Shown: piece after piece, positions 8,475 through 17,472 of the stretch
How positions within the stretch are numbered: the first letter of the stretch is position 1
Layout: every line of letters begins with the position of its first letter
Assembly (NCBI GenBank): GCA_016793585.1
Contig: JAEUJR010000860.1
Location: 1-39,378 of the forward strand
DNA length: 39,378 nt
Source: Archangium sp.
Lineage (GTDB): Bacteria; Myxococcota; Myxococcia; Myxococcales; Myxococcaceae
Direction of reading: 5' to 3'
Notes under the pieces: model-generated
Told to the model about the DNA's origin: nothing
Database searches by the model: none
What the model saw: the letters and a program-made list of their open reading frames with translations, nothing else
Made by a program: the position numbers and the translations under genes

Positions 8475-11400
8475 ATGAACTCCATTCTCCGCTTCGCGCT
8501 CGTGCTGAGCGTCGGTGCAACCTTGGCCGGCTGCCCGGGGTGCCGTCCCGAGATCAAAGACTCGATCTTCGGAGAGCCGCTGCTGCTCATCGAGACCGAC
8601 GGCGTGAACGTCGAGACGACCGAGGTCGACTTCGGCACCGTGCCGATGACGAAGAAGGTGAACCGCACCGTCCTCATCCGCAACGTCGGCCGCGCGGCCC
8701 TGCAGCTCGACGGCTTCGTGAAGGAGGGTGAAGGCGACGCGATTCAGATCGGCTCGCTCATCTCCGAGCCGAACCCCGTCTTCGGCATCGACTTCATGCC
8801 CGTCGAGATCGCGGTCGGTGAGTCGGCCGAGCTGAGCTTCTTCTTCCAGCCGCCCGACGACCGCACCCAGGTGACGGTGCCGCACCAGGTGAAGCTGAAG
8901 CTGACGCTGCCCACGGCCAACCCCGCTGCTGCACCGACGCTGCTGACGCTCAAGGGCACGGCGCTGCGTGGCGAGTGCGAGTTTCCCGCACGCATCGACT
9001 TCGGCGCCGTCGCGCGTGGTGACTCGTTCAGCGTGGTGCAGGCGCTGAAGAACCGCCGCATGGTCGACTCGTTCCCCCGTGTCGACGACGTGGTCTCGGC
9101 CGACATGGTGTTCGCGCTCTCGCCCGACTCGCCGCGCGGAGAGTTCACGCTCGCGCCCAACCGCGAGAAGAACGTGACGCTCATCTTCACGCCCACCGAG
9201 GTGCGCGACTACTTCGGCACCATCAAGGTGCTGCCGGCCGATGGCTGCCCCGAGGTGAACGTTCGCCTCGTCGGCTCGGGCGTCGACAACGTGCTGTCGT
9301 GGGCGCCCACCACGCTCGACTTCGGCTACGTGCAGCCGGGCCTCACCGTCACCGGCGACGTGACGTTCTCGAACCAGAGCTTCCGCCCTGTCGAGCTCAC
9401 CGGCCTCACCACGCGCGAAGGCGCGAACCCGAGCAACGTCTACAAGGTCGCGGCCGCCAACATGGGCGATCTGACGAAGCTGACGATTCCCGCCGCCACG
9501 CGCGACGCGGCGACCAACGCCATCGTCGCAGGCACGGCGAAGGCGACGATGAGCTTCCGGCCTGCGGTGCTCGGCCCGAAGCAGGGCACCTTCACGGGCA
9601 GCACCAACGCCCGCAACCAGCCGAGCTTCACCGTCGCGCTGCGCGGCTTTGGTGGCGGCCCCGACATCGACGTGCTGCCGGCGAACACGCTCAACTTCGG
9701 CCGCATCGCCTACTTCTCGGGCTCGAGCGCGTCGGCGACCCGCCGCGTGACGGTGCGCAACGTCGGCACCCGCCCCACGCCGCCCGACCCGCGCGCGAAC
9801 CTGAAGCTGGGCGCCATGGGCGCGGGCCGCCCGTACTGGACCGTCACCGCGAAGAACGCCGAGTCGAGCCTGACCGAGATCTGCGTCGGCCGCTTCGACA
9901 CCACCACCAACACCTGCACCGACGACCTGCCCTCGAGCGGCGCGGGCTCGTACAACCCGTCGGTGGGTCTCGAGGCCTCTGGCGCGGCCGCCACCCTCGA
10001 CATTCCCATTCGAATTCAGCCGGCCAACACGATGGTTGGCGCGAGCGGGAACAAGGAGTGGGAGGTCACCTTCTTTTCGAACGACCCTGACGAGCCCGAG
10101 GTGCGCCTCACCGTCACCGCGCGGCCCGTCACGCTGCCGCCCTGCCAGTACACCGTCACGCCGGTCAGCCTGAACTTCGGCGTCGTCACGCCGCCGGCGA
10201 CGAAAGACCTCTCGTTCCAGGTCTGCAACGTGGCGCCCGCGACCGCGACGAACGACGTCTGCCTCATCACCAACATGGATCTCGGCGCTGGCTCCGACTC
10301 GATGTTCTCGCTGCCCGCGGGCTCGTTGATGGAGAGCGAGCTGCAGCCCCAGCAGTGTCTGACGGTGCAGACGCGCGCATGGCCGCAGGGCGCATTGCCG
10401 GCGACGCCCACCACGGTCAACGGCACCGTCACCTTCACCATCTCTGACCCGACGCCGGGCCGCTCGCAGCCCTCGGTGCAGCTCACCGCGACGCTCGCGC
10501 CGAGCTGCCTCGTCATCTCGCCCAACACGCTCGACTTCGGCACCGTGCAGCAGGGGTGCAACTCGCCCGACCGCACCTTCACCGTCTACAACGCGTGCCC
10601 GCAGCAGGTTCGCTGGGTCGGCGCCGATCTCATCTCGTCGGGTGACACGGCCATGCCGATGACGACGAACTGCCCGGGCAGCACGGCCTGCAAGGAGTTC
10701 AACGTCGTCGCGCAGCCCGCCGTCTCGGCATTGCCGACCTGCACCGTCGGCGGCAGCGCTGGCCCCTGCCTCAATCAGGGCGGCACGCCGCTGTCGTTCC
10801 AGATCAAATACCGCCCGGTGAACATCGGCACCGACTCGGGCGCGTACCGCATTCAGGTCGTCCAGGGCGGTCAGCAGGTCGACTACGTCGTCACGCTCAC
10901 GGGCCGCGGCGACACGATGGGCCAGAACACCGACACCTTCCGGCAAGACGCCCGCCCGAAGGCCGACATCCTGCTCGTCATCGACAACTCGTGCTCCATG
11001 TCTGACGAGCAGATGGCGCTGGGTGCGAACTTCGCCAACTTCATCAAGTACGCGACGACGAGCCAGGTCGACTTCCAGATCGGCGTGACCCCGACCGACG
11101 CCGACGACGACACCATGTGCCCGAACTGCAACACGGGCGACCTCTGCCGAGTCGGCGGTGTCAGCACGGGCTTCCCCTCGACCTGCACCATGGGCAGCGG
11201 GGAGCGCATCGTCACGCCGTCGACGCCGATGATCGAAGACGCCTTCAACTCGCTCGTTCGCCTGGGCACCAACGGCTCGGGCACCGAGACGTGCGTGGTG
11301 CCCGCCGTGCGCGCGCTGACCGCCCCGAAGATCACCGACCCGGCGAAGAACGCGGGCTTCATTCGCCCCGACGCCGTGCTCGCGGTGGTGTGCGTCACCG

Positions 11401-11867
11401 ACGCGCTCGAGCAGGCGAACCAGCCCATCAGCTTCTATTTGAACCAGCTGCTGAACATCAAAGGCGTGCAGCGCCCGAACCTGTTCTCGTACAACGTCAT
11501 CGGCCCCTTCTCGAACCTCGGCGCGAGCTGCTCGGTCGAAGGGCTCGATGACGGCCGCCACATGGCGCTCGTGACGGGCAGCAACGGCCTGCGTGAAGAG
11601 ATCTGCACGCCGAACTGGGCGACGGCGCTCGAGAACATCGGCAAGGGCGCGTTCGGCTTCCGCACCACGTTCTTCCTCAACGGCGTGCCCGCGGCTGGCA
11701 ATCAGGTCGAGGTCGCCATCGACGGGCAGATGCTGCCGCAGACCGACGCTCGTGGCGCGCGCGTGTGGCGCTACGACTCGGCCATCAACGCGGTGGTGTT
11801 CGAGCCGCTCTACGTGCCCGAGCCCGGCAAGACGCTCACCGTCAGCTACCGCGTCGCCTGCCTCTGA
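8475..11867 (+). CDS. Large lipoprotein with six ASH-like repeats and a C-terminal vWA domain
   Basis: 1,130 residues. The signal ends in the lipobox LAGC, so the protein should be lipid-anchored, probably in the outer membrane. Six immunoglobulin-like ASH/choice-of-anchor D repeats follow, each recognised by an xxFGxV start: VDFGTV, IDFGAV, LDFGYV, LNFGRI, LNFGVV and LDFGTV, some ending in RNVG. A von Willebrand A domain then occupies about residues 830-1050, with the metal site DNSCS beginning at Asp837. The final part has GFRTTFFL and a C-terminal TLTVSYRVAC. An in-frame start at 8409 exists, but the signal peptide begins at the ATG at 8475. The same architecture recurs at 14101-17304. Such proteins are taken to mediate surface adhesion or assembly; the exact role is unknown. 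Confidence 0.8.
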   Translation: MNSILRFALVLSVGATLAGCPGCRPEIKDSIFGEPLLLIETDGVNVETTEVDFGTVPMTKKVNRTVLIRNVGRAALQLDGFVKEGEGDAIQIGSLISEPNPVFGIDFMPVEIAVGESAELSFFFQPPDDRTQVTVPHQVKLKLTLPTANPAAAPTLLTLKGTALRGECEFPARIDFGAVARGDSFSVVQALKNRRMVDSFPRVDDVVSADMVFALSPDSPRGEFTLAPNREKNVTLIFTPTEVRDYFGTIKVLPADGCPEVNVRLVGSGVDNVLSWAPTTLDFGYVQPGLTVTGDVTFSNQSFRPVELTGLTTREGANPSNVYKVAAANMGDLTKLTIPAATRDAATNAIVAGTAKATMSFRPAVLGPKQGTFTGSTNARNQPSFTVALRGFGGGPDIDVLPANTLNFGRIAYFSGSSASATRRVTVRNVGTRPTPPDPRANLKLGAMGAGRPYWTVTAKNAESSLTEICVGRFDTTTNTCTDDLPSSGAGSYNPSVGLEASGAAATLDIPIRIQPANTMVGASGNKEWEVTFFSNDPDEPEVRLTVTARPVTLPPCQYTVTPVSLNFGVVTPPATKDLSFQVCNVAPATATNDVCLITNMDLGAGSDSMFSLPAGSLMESELQPQQCLTVQTRAWPQGALPATPTTVNGTVTFTISDPTPGRSQPSVQLTATLAPSCLVISPNTLDFGTVQQGCNSPDRTFTVYNACPQQVRWVGADLISSGDTAMPMTTNCPGSTACKEFNVVAQPAVSALPTCTVGGSAGPCLNQGGTPLSFQIKYRPVNIGTDSGAYRIQVVQGGQQVDYVVTLTGRGDTMGQNTDTFRQDARPKADILLVIDNSCSMSDEQMALGANFANFIKYATTSQVDFQIGVTPTDADDDTMCPNCNTGDLCRVGGVSTGFPSTCTMGSGERIVTPSTPMIEDAFNSLVRLGTNGSGTETCVVPAVRALTAPKITDPAKNAGFIRPDAVLAVVCVTDALEQANQPISFYLNQLLNIKGVQRPNLFSYNVIGPFSNLGASCSVEGLDDGRHMALVTGSNGLREEICTPNWATALENIGKGAFGFRTTFFLNGVPAAGNQVEVAIDGQMLPQTDARGARVWRYDSAINAVVFEPLYVPEPGKTLTVSYRVACL

Positions 11868-11871
11868 GCAT

Positions 11872-13179
11872 TCAGAGCAGGCTGCCGCGCAGCACCACCT
11901 GCGCGACGCTGAAATAGATGACGAGCCCTGAGACGTCGACCAGGGTTGCCACGAAGGGCGCCGACGCGCTGGCCGGGTCGAAGCCAGCGCGCCGGATGAT
12001 GAAGGGCAGCATCGAGCCTGCGAGCGTTCCCCAGGTGACGATGCCGATGAGGCTCACCGCGACCGTCACCGCGACCTCGCTCGAGTGCTCTCCGTACGAG
12101 TGGAAGAGCCGCTGCCACACGAGAATTCGAACCAACCCGAGGGTGGCGAGAATCAGCCCGAGCGACAGACCCGCCATCACCTCGCGGCGCATGATTCGCC
12201 ACCAGTCGGTCAGCTTCACCTCGCCCAGCGCCATCGCGCGAATGATGAGCGTCGTCGCCTGACTGCCGCTGTTGCCTCCGCTCGAGATGATGAGTGGCAC
12301 GAAGAGCGCCAGCACGACGGCCTTCGCGATCTCGTCTTCGAACCGGCTCATCGCGCTGGCGGTGAGCAGCTCACCGAGGAAGAGCGCCGACAGCCAGCCC
12401 GCGCGTTTGCGCACCATCTCGAGCATGGGCGTCTGCAGGTAGGGTGTGTCGAGCGACTCCATACCGCCGAGCTTCTGAATGTCTTCGGTCGCCTCGCGTT
12501 GAACGACGTCGACGATGTCGTCGACCGTCACGATGCCCTTCATGTGGCCGAGCTCGTCGACGACTGGAAGCGCGTTGAGGTCGTGCTCGGCCATCACCTG
12601 CGCCACCGACTCCTGGTCGACCGAGTCGCGCACCGACACGACGTCGGCGTGCATCACCTCGCTCAGCGGTTTCTCGCCGGCCGCCGCGAAGAGATCGCGA
12701 AACGAGACGACGCCCTTGAGCCGCTGGTCGGGGTCGAGCACGTAGGCGTAGTAGATGGTCTCGAGGTGCTCCTTGGCCTGGCGTTGCAGGTAGCGAATGG
12801 CCTCGTTGACGCTCATCTCGGGCCGCAGCCTCGCGAAGCGCGGGCTCATCAACCCACCGGCGGCGTCTTCGGCGTACGCGAGCAGGGCCGTCACCTCGAG
12901 GCGTGTCGTCTCGTCGAGCAGGCCCAACACGGCGCTCCGGTCTGCGGGAGCGACGAGCTGCACCACGTCGGCCGCGTCGTCGGGAGCCAGCAGCCGCACC
13001 CACAGCCGGCGCTCACCCTCTGCCATCGCGAGCAGCAACACGGCCTGGTCTGCCGGCGACAGCTCGAGGAAGAAGTCGTCGGAGTCGGCGCGGCCCATGT
13101 GCTGAAAGGCCTCGACGCGCTCGGGCTGAGACAGAATCGGCCAGCAGTCGCGCAGCTCCTCGGCGGTGAGTCGTTCCAT
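11872..13179 (-). CDS. mgtE: MgtE-type magnesium transporter
   Basis: 435 residues, the usual MgtE length. Residues 1-120 are the helical N domain. A CBS pair follows at about 125-250 (ALPVVDELGHMKGIVTVDDI in the second), which senses cytoplasmic Mg2+ and closes the pore. About five membrane helices occupy 275-435. PLIISSGGNSGSQATTLIIR and GFDPASASAPFVATLVD are the pore signatures, the latter with the family's ion-binding Asp. The frame is open to 13614, but the extension is Arg/Ala-rich noise, and the ATG at 13179 begins a normal N domain. The stop is four bases from the end of the convergent ASH/vWA gene. Family assignment is secure; Co2+ transport is a known side activity. Confidence 0.93.
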   Translation of the reverse strand: MERLTAEELRDCWPILSQPERVEAFQHMGRADSDDFFLELSPADQAVLLLAMAEGERRLWVRLLAPDDAADVVQLVAPADRSAVLGLLDETTRLEVTALLAYAEDAAGGLMSPRFARLRPEMSVNEAIRYLQRQAKEHLETIYYAYVLDPDQRLKGVVSFRDLFAAAGEKPLSEVMHADVVSVRDSVDQESVAQVMAEHDLNALPVVDELGHMKGIVTVDDIVDVVQREATEDIQKLGGMESLDTPYLQTPMLEMVRKRAGWLSALFLGELLTASAMSRFEDEIAKAVVLALFVPLIISSGGNSGSQATTLIIRAMALGEVKLTDWWRIMRREVMAGLSLGLILATLGLVRILVWQRLFHSYGEHSSEVAVTVAVSLIGIVTWGTLAGSMLPFIIRRAGFDPASASAPFVATLVDVSGLVIYFSVAQVVLRGSLL

Positions 13180-13287
13180 GCTGGCAGTGTGTCGAGGCCG
13201 CGCAGGCGGCGCTCGGCGAAGTTTCGGGCAGGGGTCGCGTGCCCCGCGCGATTTGCGGTCAGCGGAGTTCGGCCCGAGACTGCCTGC

Positions 13288-13710
13288 GTGTCGAAGCGGC
13301 TCTTCTGGTGGTCGGTCATCGCGTTCGTGTCGTGCGCCACGCCGCTCGGTCAGGGGTCGTGCCCGGCGCCGCCTGGAGGCAACTGCGAGCCGCGCAAACA
13401 GAACTGCCCGCAGGGCTACTACTGCCCGCTCACCGAGGTCTGCACCCGCACCTGCGAGCAGGCGAGCGATTGCTGGCTGAAGGTCGAGACGGGGTGTCGC
13501 AGCGACGCCGTGGCCTTCATGCGACTGCCCGACGGCGGCACGTACACCGAGGAGCAGGACGAAGGGTACTGCCCCGAGTCGCGCCGCATGGTGTGCCTCG
13601 GCGGCTACTGCCAACGCGCCGAGTGCGCCCAGCTCGACGGAGGCTGTGACTACGACCTGTTCGGCCCGTCACCGTTCAAGGGGAACCGCAGCGTGGGGCC
13701 GGCGCAATGA
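13288..13710 (+). CDS. Small Cys-rich lipoprotein
   Basis: 140 residues from a GTG at 13288. The N-terminus is a short charged and hydrophobic signal ending in FVSC, an acceptable lipobox, so the mature protein would be lipid-anchored outside the inner membrane. The mature part has many closely spaced Cys (for example NCPQGYYCPLTEVCTRTC), likely disulfide-bonded in an EGF-like or dickkopf-like fold. There is no enzyme motif. The frame is open far upstream, but that part is the complement of mgtE. The stop overlaps the start of the next Cys-rich gene as ATGA. Both resemble the many short Cys-rich lipoproteins of myxobacteria; function unknown. Confidence 0.7.
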   Translation: MSKRLFWWSVIAFVSCATPLGQGSCPAPPGGNCEPRKQNCPQGYYCPLTEVCTRTCEQASDCWLKVETGCRSDAVAFMRLPDGGTYTEEQDEGYCPESRRMVCLGGYCQRAECAQLDGGCDYDLFGPSPFKGNRSVGPAQ

Positions 13711-14024
13711 GGGCGCTCGGGCTGCTCCTGGTGCTGCTCGCGGCTGCGTGTCCCAACGCGCCGACCGGCACCCGGTGCGCGCAGCACTCCGACTGCCGCG
13801 CGCTGCCCGAGGGCTACTGTGCTCGCGCCGAGGTGTGCACGCGGGTCTGTGATTCGGCGCCGTGCCCCGACGGCTACCGCTGCTCGACCGAGGGCGCTCG
13901 CCGCGTCTGCGTAGGCGCCTGCGAGAGCGACATGAACTGCTTCGACGGGTTCGTCTGCCAGGAGGGTTCGGACGGCAAGGTGTGCCGGCTGGCGAAGCCG
14001 TTCGACCAGTTGCCGGCGCAGTGA
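13707..14024 (+). CDS. Small Cys-rich lipoprotein, second of a pair
   Basis: 105 residues. The signal is typical (GLLLVLLAAAC) with a strong lipobox LAAAC. The mature part carries repeated Cys in CPDGYRC and CFDGFVC units, like the preceding gene, so the two may be diverged duplicates. Translation is coupled by a 4-nt overlap with the upstream stop. It lies tail-to-tail with the second ASH/vWA gene; the 76-bp gap holds a hairpin. No function can be named; surface localisation is inferred from the lipobox. Confidence 0.75.
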   Translation: MRALGLLLVLLAAACPNAPTGTRCAQHSDCRALPEGYCARAEVCTRVCDSAPCPDGYRCSTEGARRVCVGACESDMNCFDGFVCQEGSDGKVCRLAKPFDQLPAQ

Positions 14025-14031
14025 GAGAAGG

Positions 14032-14086
14032 GTCGGCAGCCGAAACGAAAACGGGCGCTCCGAAGAGCGCCCGCTCGACTGCCGAC
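14032..14086 (-). terminator. Nested inverted repeats with a T-rich tail, probable terminator of the leftward gene
   Basis: A perfect 9-bp stem (CGGGCGCTC at 14052-14060, GAGCGCCCG at 14065-14073) closes a CGAA loop. Read leftward, the stem is followed at once by TTTTCGTTTCG, so it fits an intrinsic terminator for the gene ending at 14101. A second perfect 8-bp pair (GTCGGCAG 14032-14039, CTGCCGAC 14079-14086) encloses it. Rightward there is no T run. Confidence 0.65.
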
Positions 14087-14100
14087 GTCAGCTCACGACT

Positions 14101-17100
14101 TCAGAAGCAGGTCGTCGCGTAGTCGATGGTCAACGTCTGGCCCGGCTGCGGCGTCGCGTTGGGGTTGAACTTGATGCTGTTGGAGGCCGCGTCGTACATG
14201 TACGTCGACGGCGGCGCCGGCTGGCCGTTGATGAGCACGTTCACCGTGTTGCCGCTCGTGGTGTCGGGCGTGTTGGTGAGGAAGAACTGCGTGCGGAAGC
14301 CGAACGCCGTGCGGCCGAGGCCCTGCAGCGCCGCCGCCCAGTTCGTGTTGCAGATCTCTTCCTTCACGCCGCCCGTGCGGGTGATGAGCGAGTTGTAGCG
14401 CATGGCCGAGCCGATGCCGTCGTAGAGGCAGCCCGACGGAGACGACGGCAGGAACGGGCCGATGGTCGAGAAGCTGAAGTTCGACAGGCGGCTGAAGCCC
14501 TTCACGTTGATGAGCAGGTTCTCGTAGTAGCTGGGCGGCTGGTTCGACTGGTCCTCTGCGTCGGAGATGACGACGACGGCGAGGTTGGCGTCAGGTCGCA
14601 CGAAGCCCGCGTTGGCACCGGCGATGTTCGGCGAGGTGAGGGCCAGCGTCGCCGACTGCAGAGGCTGCTCGGTGGCGCTGCCCGAGGTGCCGACGCGCAC
14701 GAGGTTCGAGAAGTGCGTCTGCACCGACGGCGTCATGTTCGTGAGGAACTTGCCGCCCGCCGAGGTGGTGCGCAGCACGCCGTTGAGGCCGACGTCGGTC
14801 GTCACCACGCCGATCTGGTAGTCGACGTTCGCGGTGACCGCGTACTGGATGAACGAGGCAAAGTTGTTCGCGAGGTTGGTCTGCTTGTCGTACATCGAGC
14901 CGGAGTCGTCGACGACGAGCAGAATGTCGGCCTTGGGCTGTCGGTCTTGCATGAACGAGTCGGTCTGGCGGCCGCCCACGTCACCGCGGCCCCGCAGCGC
15001 GACGAGGTACTGCACCGTCTGGCCCGACTGGTCGACGTCGAGGGCCACGGCGCCCGAGTCGGTGCCCAGGTCGATGGGCGAGTAGCGCAGCTGCAGCGTC
15101 ACCGGCGTCGAGCCCTGCGTCAGCGTGAGGCCGCTGGCGGGAATGTTGGGGCTCTGCACGAGGAAGAACTCGGGGCACGGCTGGTTGCCGGGGCACGCCG
15201 AGCCGCCGGGGCCCTGGCCAGCGCCCGAAGCCATCGACACGCCGCGAATCGTCACGGGCGTCGAGCACGTGTTGTAGATGGTCACCGTCTTGTTCGGGCT
15301 CGAGCAGCGCATGCCCGGAGGCGGAATCGTCTTCACCGTGCCGAAGTCGAGCGGGTCAGGGGTCGCGGCGATGCACGAGGGCCCGACCGACGTGCGCAGG
15401 TCGATGCGGCCCTGCGGGTTCTGCGGGTTGCTCACGTCGAAGGTGACGGCGCCCGCGAGCGTGGTGAGCGTCGCCGGAGCAGGGCCACGCGGCGAGACGC
15501 GCACGATGAGCTGCCAGTTCTCGGCGGGGCGCAGCTCCTTCTCCATCGGCGGCGTGCCGACGAAGCTGTAGGCCATGTCGGTGCCCGTCGCGAAGGCGAA
15601 GTTCGAGAGGAAGCAGCTGTCACCGCGGCCCGTGCCCTGGTTGGTGATGGTGATGGGCAGGTCCTTCGTGGTGCCCGCAGGCACGATGCCGAAGTTCGCG
15701 AGCTGCGGCGAGATTCGGTAGTTGCACGGCGGCAGAATCTGCACGTCGGCCGTCACCTGGAGCGTCACCGTCGGCTCGGCGCTGTCGTTCGAGTAGATGA
15801 GAATCTCGGCGGCCTTCGCGCCAGAGCTGCGCGGCAGCAGCGAGACCTGCAGCGTGACTTCGTTCTGGCCGGCCACCGGGCGCAGGCCCTGGCGCGAGTC
15901 GTACGAGCTGGCGAGCGCGAGGGTGAACTCGCCGGCCTGCGTGTCCATGTTGGCGGGGCGAATCTCGAACATGGGCGGCTGGGCCGGCATGCCCGACATC
16001 GGGTCGACCTTGCCGAGCAGCAGGTTGAAGGTGAGATCGGGCATCGCGGGCGCGACGCCGACGTTCTGCACGCTGATTCGGCGCGTCACCGGAACAGGGT
16101 TGCCGGCGTAGAACGGCACGTGCCCGAAGGGAATGGCGGGCCGCGGCGTCACGCGAATCTTGGGCCCGCCGCCGGTGCAGTCGAGCTGAATGGCGCCACG
16201 CGGCGTCTTGCGCAGCGAGGTCTGGAAGTTGAGCGTGCCGGAGCGGTTGCCGAGCATCGCGGGCGAGCACGAGACCTTCATCTTGGTCGGCACGCCCCCG
16301 CCCGGAATCGTCAGCCTGGTGTCGTCGGCGCCCATGGGCACCACGTGGGCGAAGTCCTGCGCGCTCGAGACGGCGATGTTCGAGAGCTCGACCGGAGCGT
16401 TCGCCGTGTTGGTGAAGGTGACCTCCATCTCCTTCTCGAAGCCCGGCGACACGAGCCCGAAGCGCAGGTTCATCGGCGTCCACGTGAGCACGTCTTCGAC
16501 GCCCGTGCCCTTCACGGTGACGGTGACCGACTCACACGAGGGCCCCGCGCCCGCGAGCTTGAGCGTCGTCTCGTAGGCGCGCTGCTCGGTGGGCGTGAAG
16601 GTGAAGAGCACCTTCGTCTCGCCGCCGGCCGCGACCGCGACCTTGCCGGCCGTGGTGCCTTCGCCATAGCCGAACGCTTCGGCGTCGCCGCCTTCGAAGG
16701 CGCCGACGGTGGCTTCGGTGTCCTGCTGGGTGACGTTCTTGAAGGTGAAGGGCACCGAGAAGGTGTCGCCGACGGGCACGTTGCCGAGGTCGATGACGCG
16801 GGGCAGGTCGCAGCTGCCGAGGTCGCCCTTCGCGATGAGCGTGATGTCAGCGGTGCTGGCCCCTTCGAGCGCACCGTCGGCGTAGAGGCGCAGCTTGGCG
16901 TAGTAGGCAGAGCGGCCTCCGCGCGGCGTGAAGGTGACGACGTACGGCGTCTCCTCCGAAGCGGTCAGCGTCTTGGGCGAGAACTCGGCCGAGAAGGGCG
17001 CGGTGGGCTGAAGGAGCGGCGCGATGGAGACTTCGTCGCCGTCGATGCGGGCGATGGCCGTGAGGGTCAGCGGGCCGGTGCCGACGTTCTTCGCCACGAT

Positions 17101-17304
17101 GACGGCCTGGCGCGACTCTCCGACGAGCGCGTAGCCGAAGTCGTACTTCGCGTCGCGGTCGACCATGCGGGCGAAGTTCTCGCCCTGCCACACGATGGCG
17201 AGCTCGCCGGGGCTGGCCTTGACGTTGTTTCCTTTGCGGCACCCCTCGCAGGCGCTGAATGCGGCGATGGTGAGCAGCAGCAGAGCGAACGACTTGGTTT
17301 GCAT
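14101..17304 (-). CDS. Large lipoprotein with six ASH-like repeats and a C-terminal vWA domain (paralogue)
   Basis: 1,067 residues. The signal ends in AFSAC, so it is a lipoprotein. The repeats run in the same order as in the protein at 8475: YDFGYA, IDLGNV, LRFGLV, IPFGHV, ANFGIV and LDFGTV, the fourth in both having a TRR-x-(V/S)-V-x-NVG follow-up. The vWA domain begins near residue 795 with the complete metal site DDSGS at Asp799. The C-terminal GFRTQFFL and TLTIDY match GFRTTFFL and TLTVSY of the paralogue, so the two arose by duplication. GAGGGAG precedes the ATG at 17304; the longer frame to 17352 lacks a signal at its start. It probably sits on the outer membrane; adhesion or scaffolding is inferred from the domains only. 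Confidence 0.8.
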   Translation of the reverse strand: MQTKSFALLLLTIAAFSACEGCRKGNNVKASPGELAIVWQGENFARMVDRDAKYDFGYALVGESRQAVIVAKNVGTGPLTLTAIARIDGDEVSIAPLLQPTAPFSAEFSPKTLTASEETPYVVTFTPRGGRSAYYAKLRLYADGALEGASTADITLIAKGDLGSCDLPRVIDLGNVPVGDTFSVPFTFKNVTQQDTEATVGAFEGGDAEAFGYGEGTTAGKVAVAAGGETKVLFTFTPTEQRAYETTLKLAGAGPSCESVTVTVKGTGVEDVLTWTPMNLRFGLVSPGFEKEMEVTFTNTANAPVELSNIAVSSAQDFAHVVPMGADDTRLTIPGGGVPTKMKVSCSPAMLGNRSGTLNFQTSLRKTPRGAIQLDCTGGGPKIRVTPRPAIPFGHVPFYAGNPVPVTRRISVQNVGVAPAMPDLTFNLLLGKVDPMSGMPAQPPMFEIRPANMDTQAGEFTLALASSYDSRQGLRPVAGQNEVTLQVSLLPRSSGAKAAEILIYSNDSAEPTVTLQVTADVQILPPCNYRISPQLANFGIVPAGTTKDLPITITNQGTGRGDSCFLSNFAFATGTDMAYSFVGTPPMEKELRPAENWQLIVRVSPRGPAPATLTTLAGAVTFDVSNPQNPQGRIDLRTSVGPSCIAATPDPLDFGTVKTIPPPGMRCSSPNKTVTIYNTCSTPVTIRGVSMASGAGQGPGGSACPGNQPCPEFFLVQSPNIPASGLTLTQGSTPVTLQLRYSPIDLGTDSGAVALDVDQSGQTVQYLVALRGRGDVGGRQTDSFMQDRQPKADILLVVDDSGSMYDKQTNLANNFASFIQYAVTANVDYQIGVVTTDVGLNGVLRTTSAGGKFLTNMTPSVQTHFSNLVRVGTSGSATEQPLQSATLALTSPNIAGANAGFVRPDANLAVVVISDAEDQSNQPPSYYENLLINVKGFSRLSNFSFSTIGPFLPSSPSGCLYDGIGSAMRYNSLITRTGGVKEEICNTNWAAALQGLGRTAFGFRTQFFLTNTPDTTSGNTVNVLINGQPAPPSTYMYDAASNSIKFNPNATPQPGQTLTIDYATTCF

Positions 17305-17340
17305 ACCGGGCTCCCTCAAGAGGTGCGCATACCTACGACA

Positions 17341-17391
17341 AGGTGGGGTCACTGATCCAGCCCACCTCTGGTGTGCGCAGGGTCATGACCC
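17341..17391. promoter_or_regulatory. Two inverted repeats in the divergent spacer, candidate operators
   Basis: The 168-bp spacer between the leftward lipoprotein gene and the rightward DUF1444-like gene holds AGGTGGG (17341-17347) with its complement CCCACCT (17361-17367), and a perfect 12-bp palindrome GGGTCATGACCC (17380-17391). Both are the kind of site a dimeric regulator binds, and they lie where two divergent promoters should be. No convincing -10/-35 pair was found. Confidence 0.35.
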
Positions 17392-17472
17392 CAGCGGCGC
17401 ACGGAGAGTGCAAGGGGCGGCGACGAAGACGGGCTTGCAAAACGGCGCTGGTCAGCAAGGGTACGAAATCGC

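Noticed and set aside
8307..11561. Antisense open frame of 1,084 residues opposite the first ASH/vWA gene
   Set aside because: It is Arg/Val/Gly/Asp-rich with no signal, domain or motif, and mirrors the codon bias of the real gene on the other strand.
13180..13614. N-terminal extension of mgtE by 145 residues
   Set aside because: The extension is Arg/Ala-rich, overlaps a Cys-rich lipoprotein gene on the other strand, and a normal MgtE N domain begins at 13179.
14713..17355. 880-residue open frame opposite the second ASH/vWA gene
   Set aside because: Low-complexity composition and no features; it is a complement of a well-supported lipoprotein gene.
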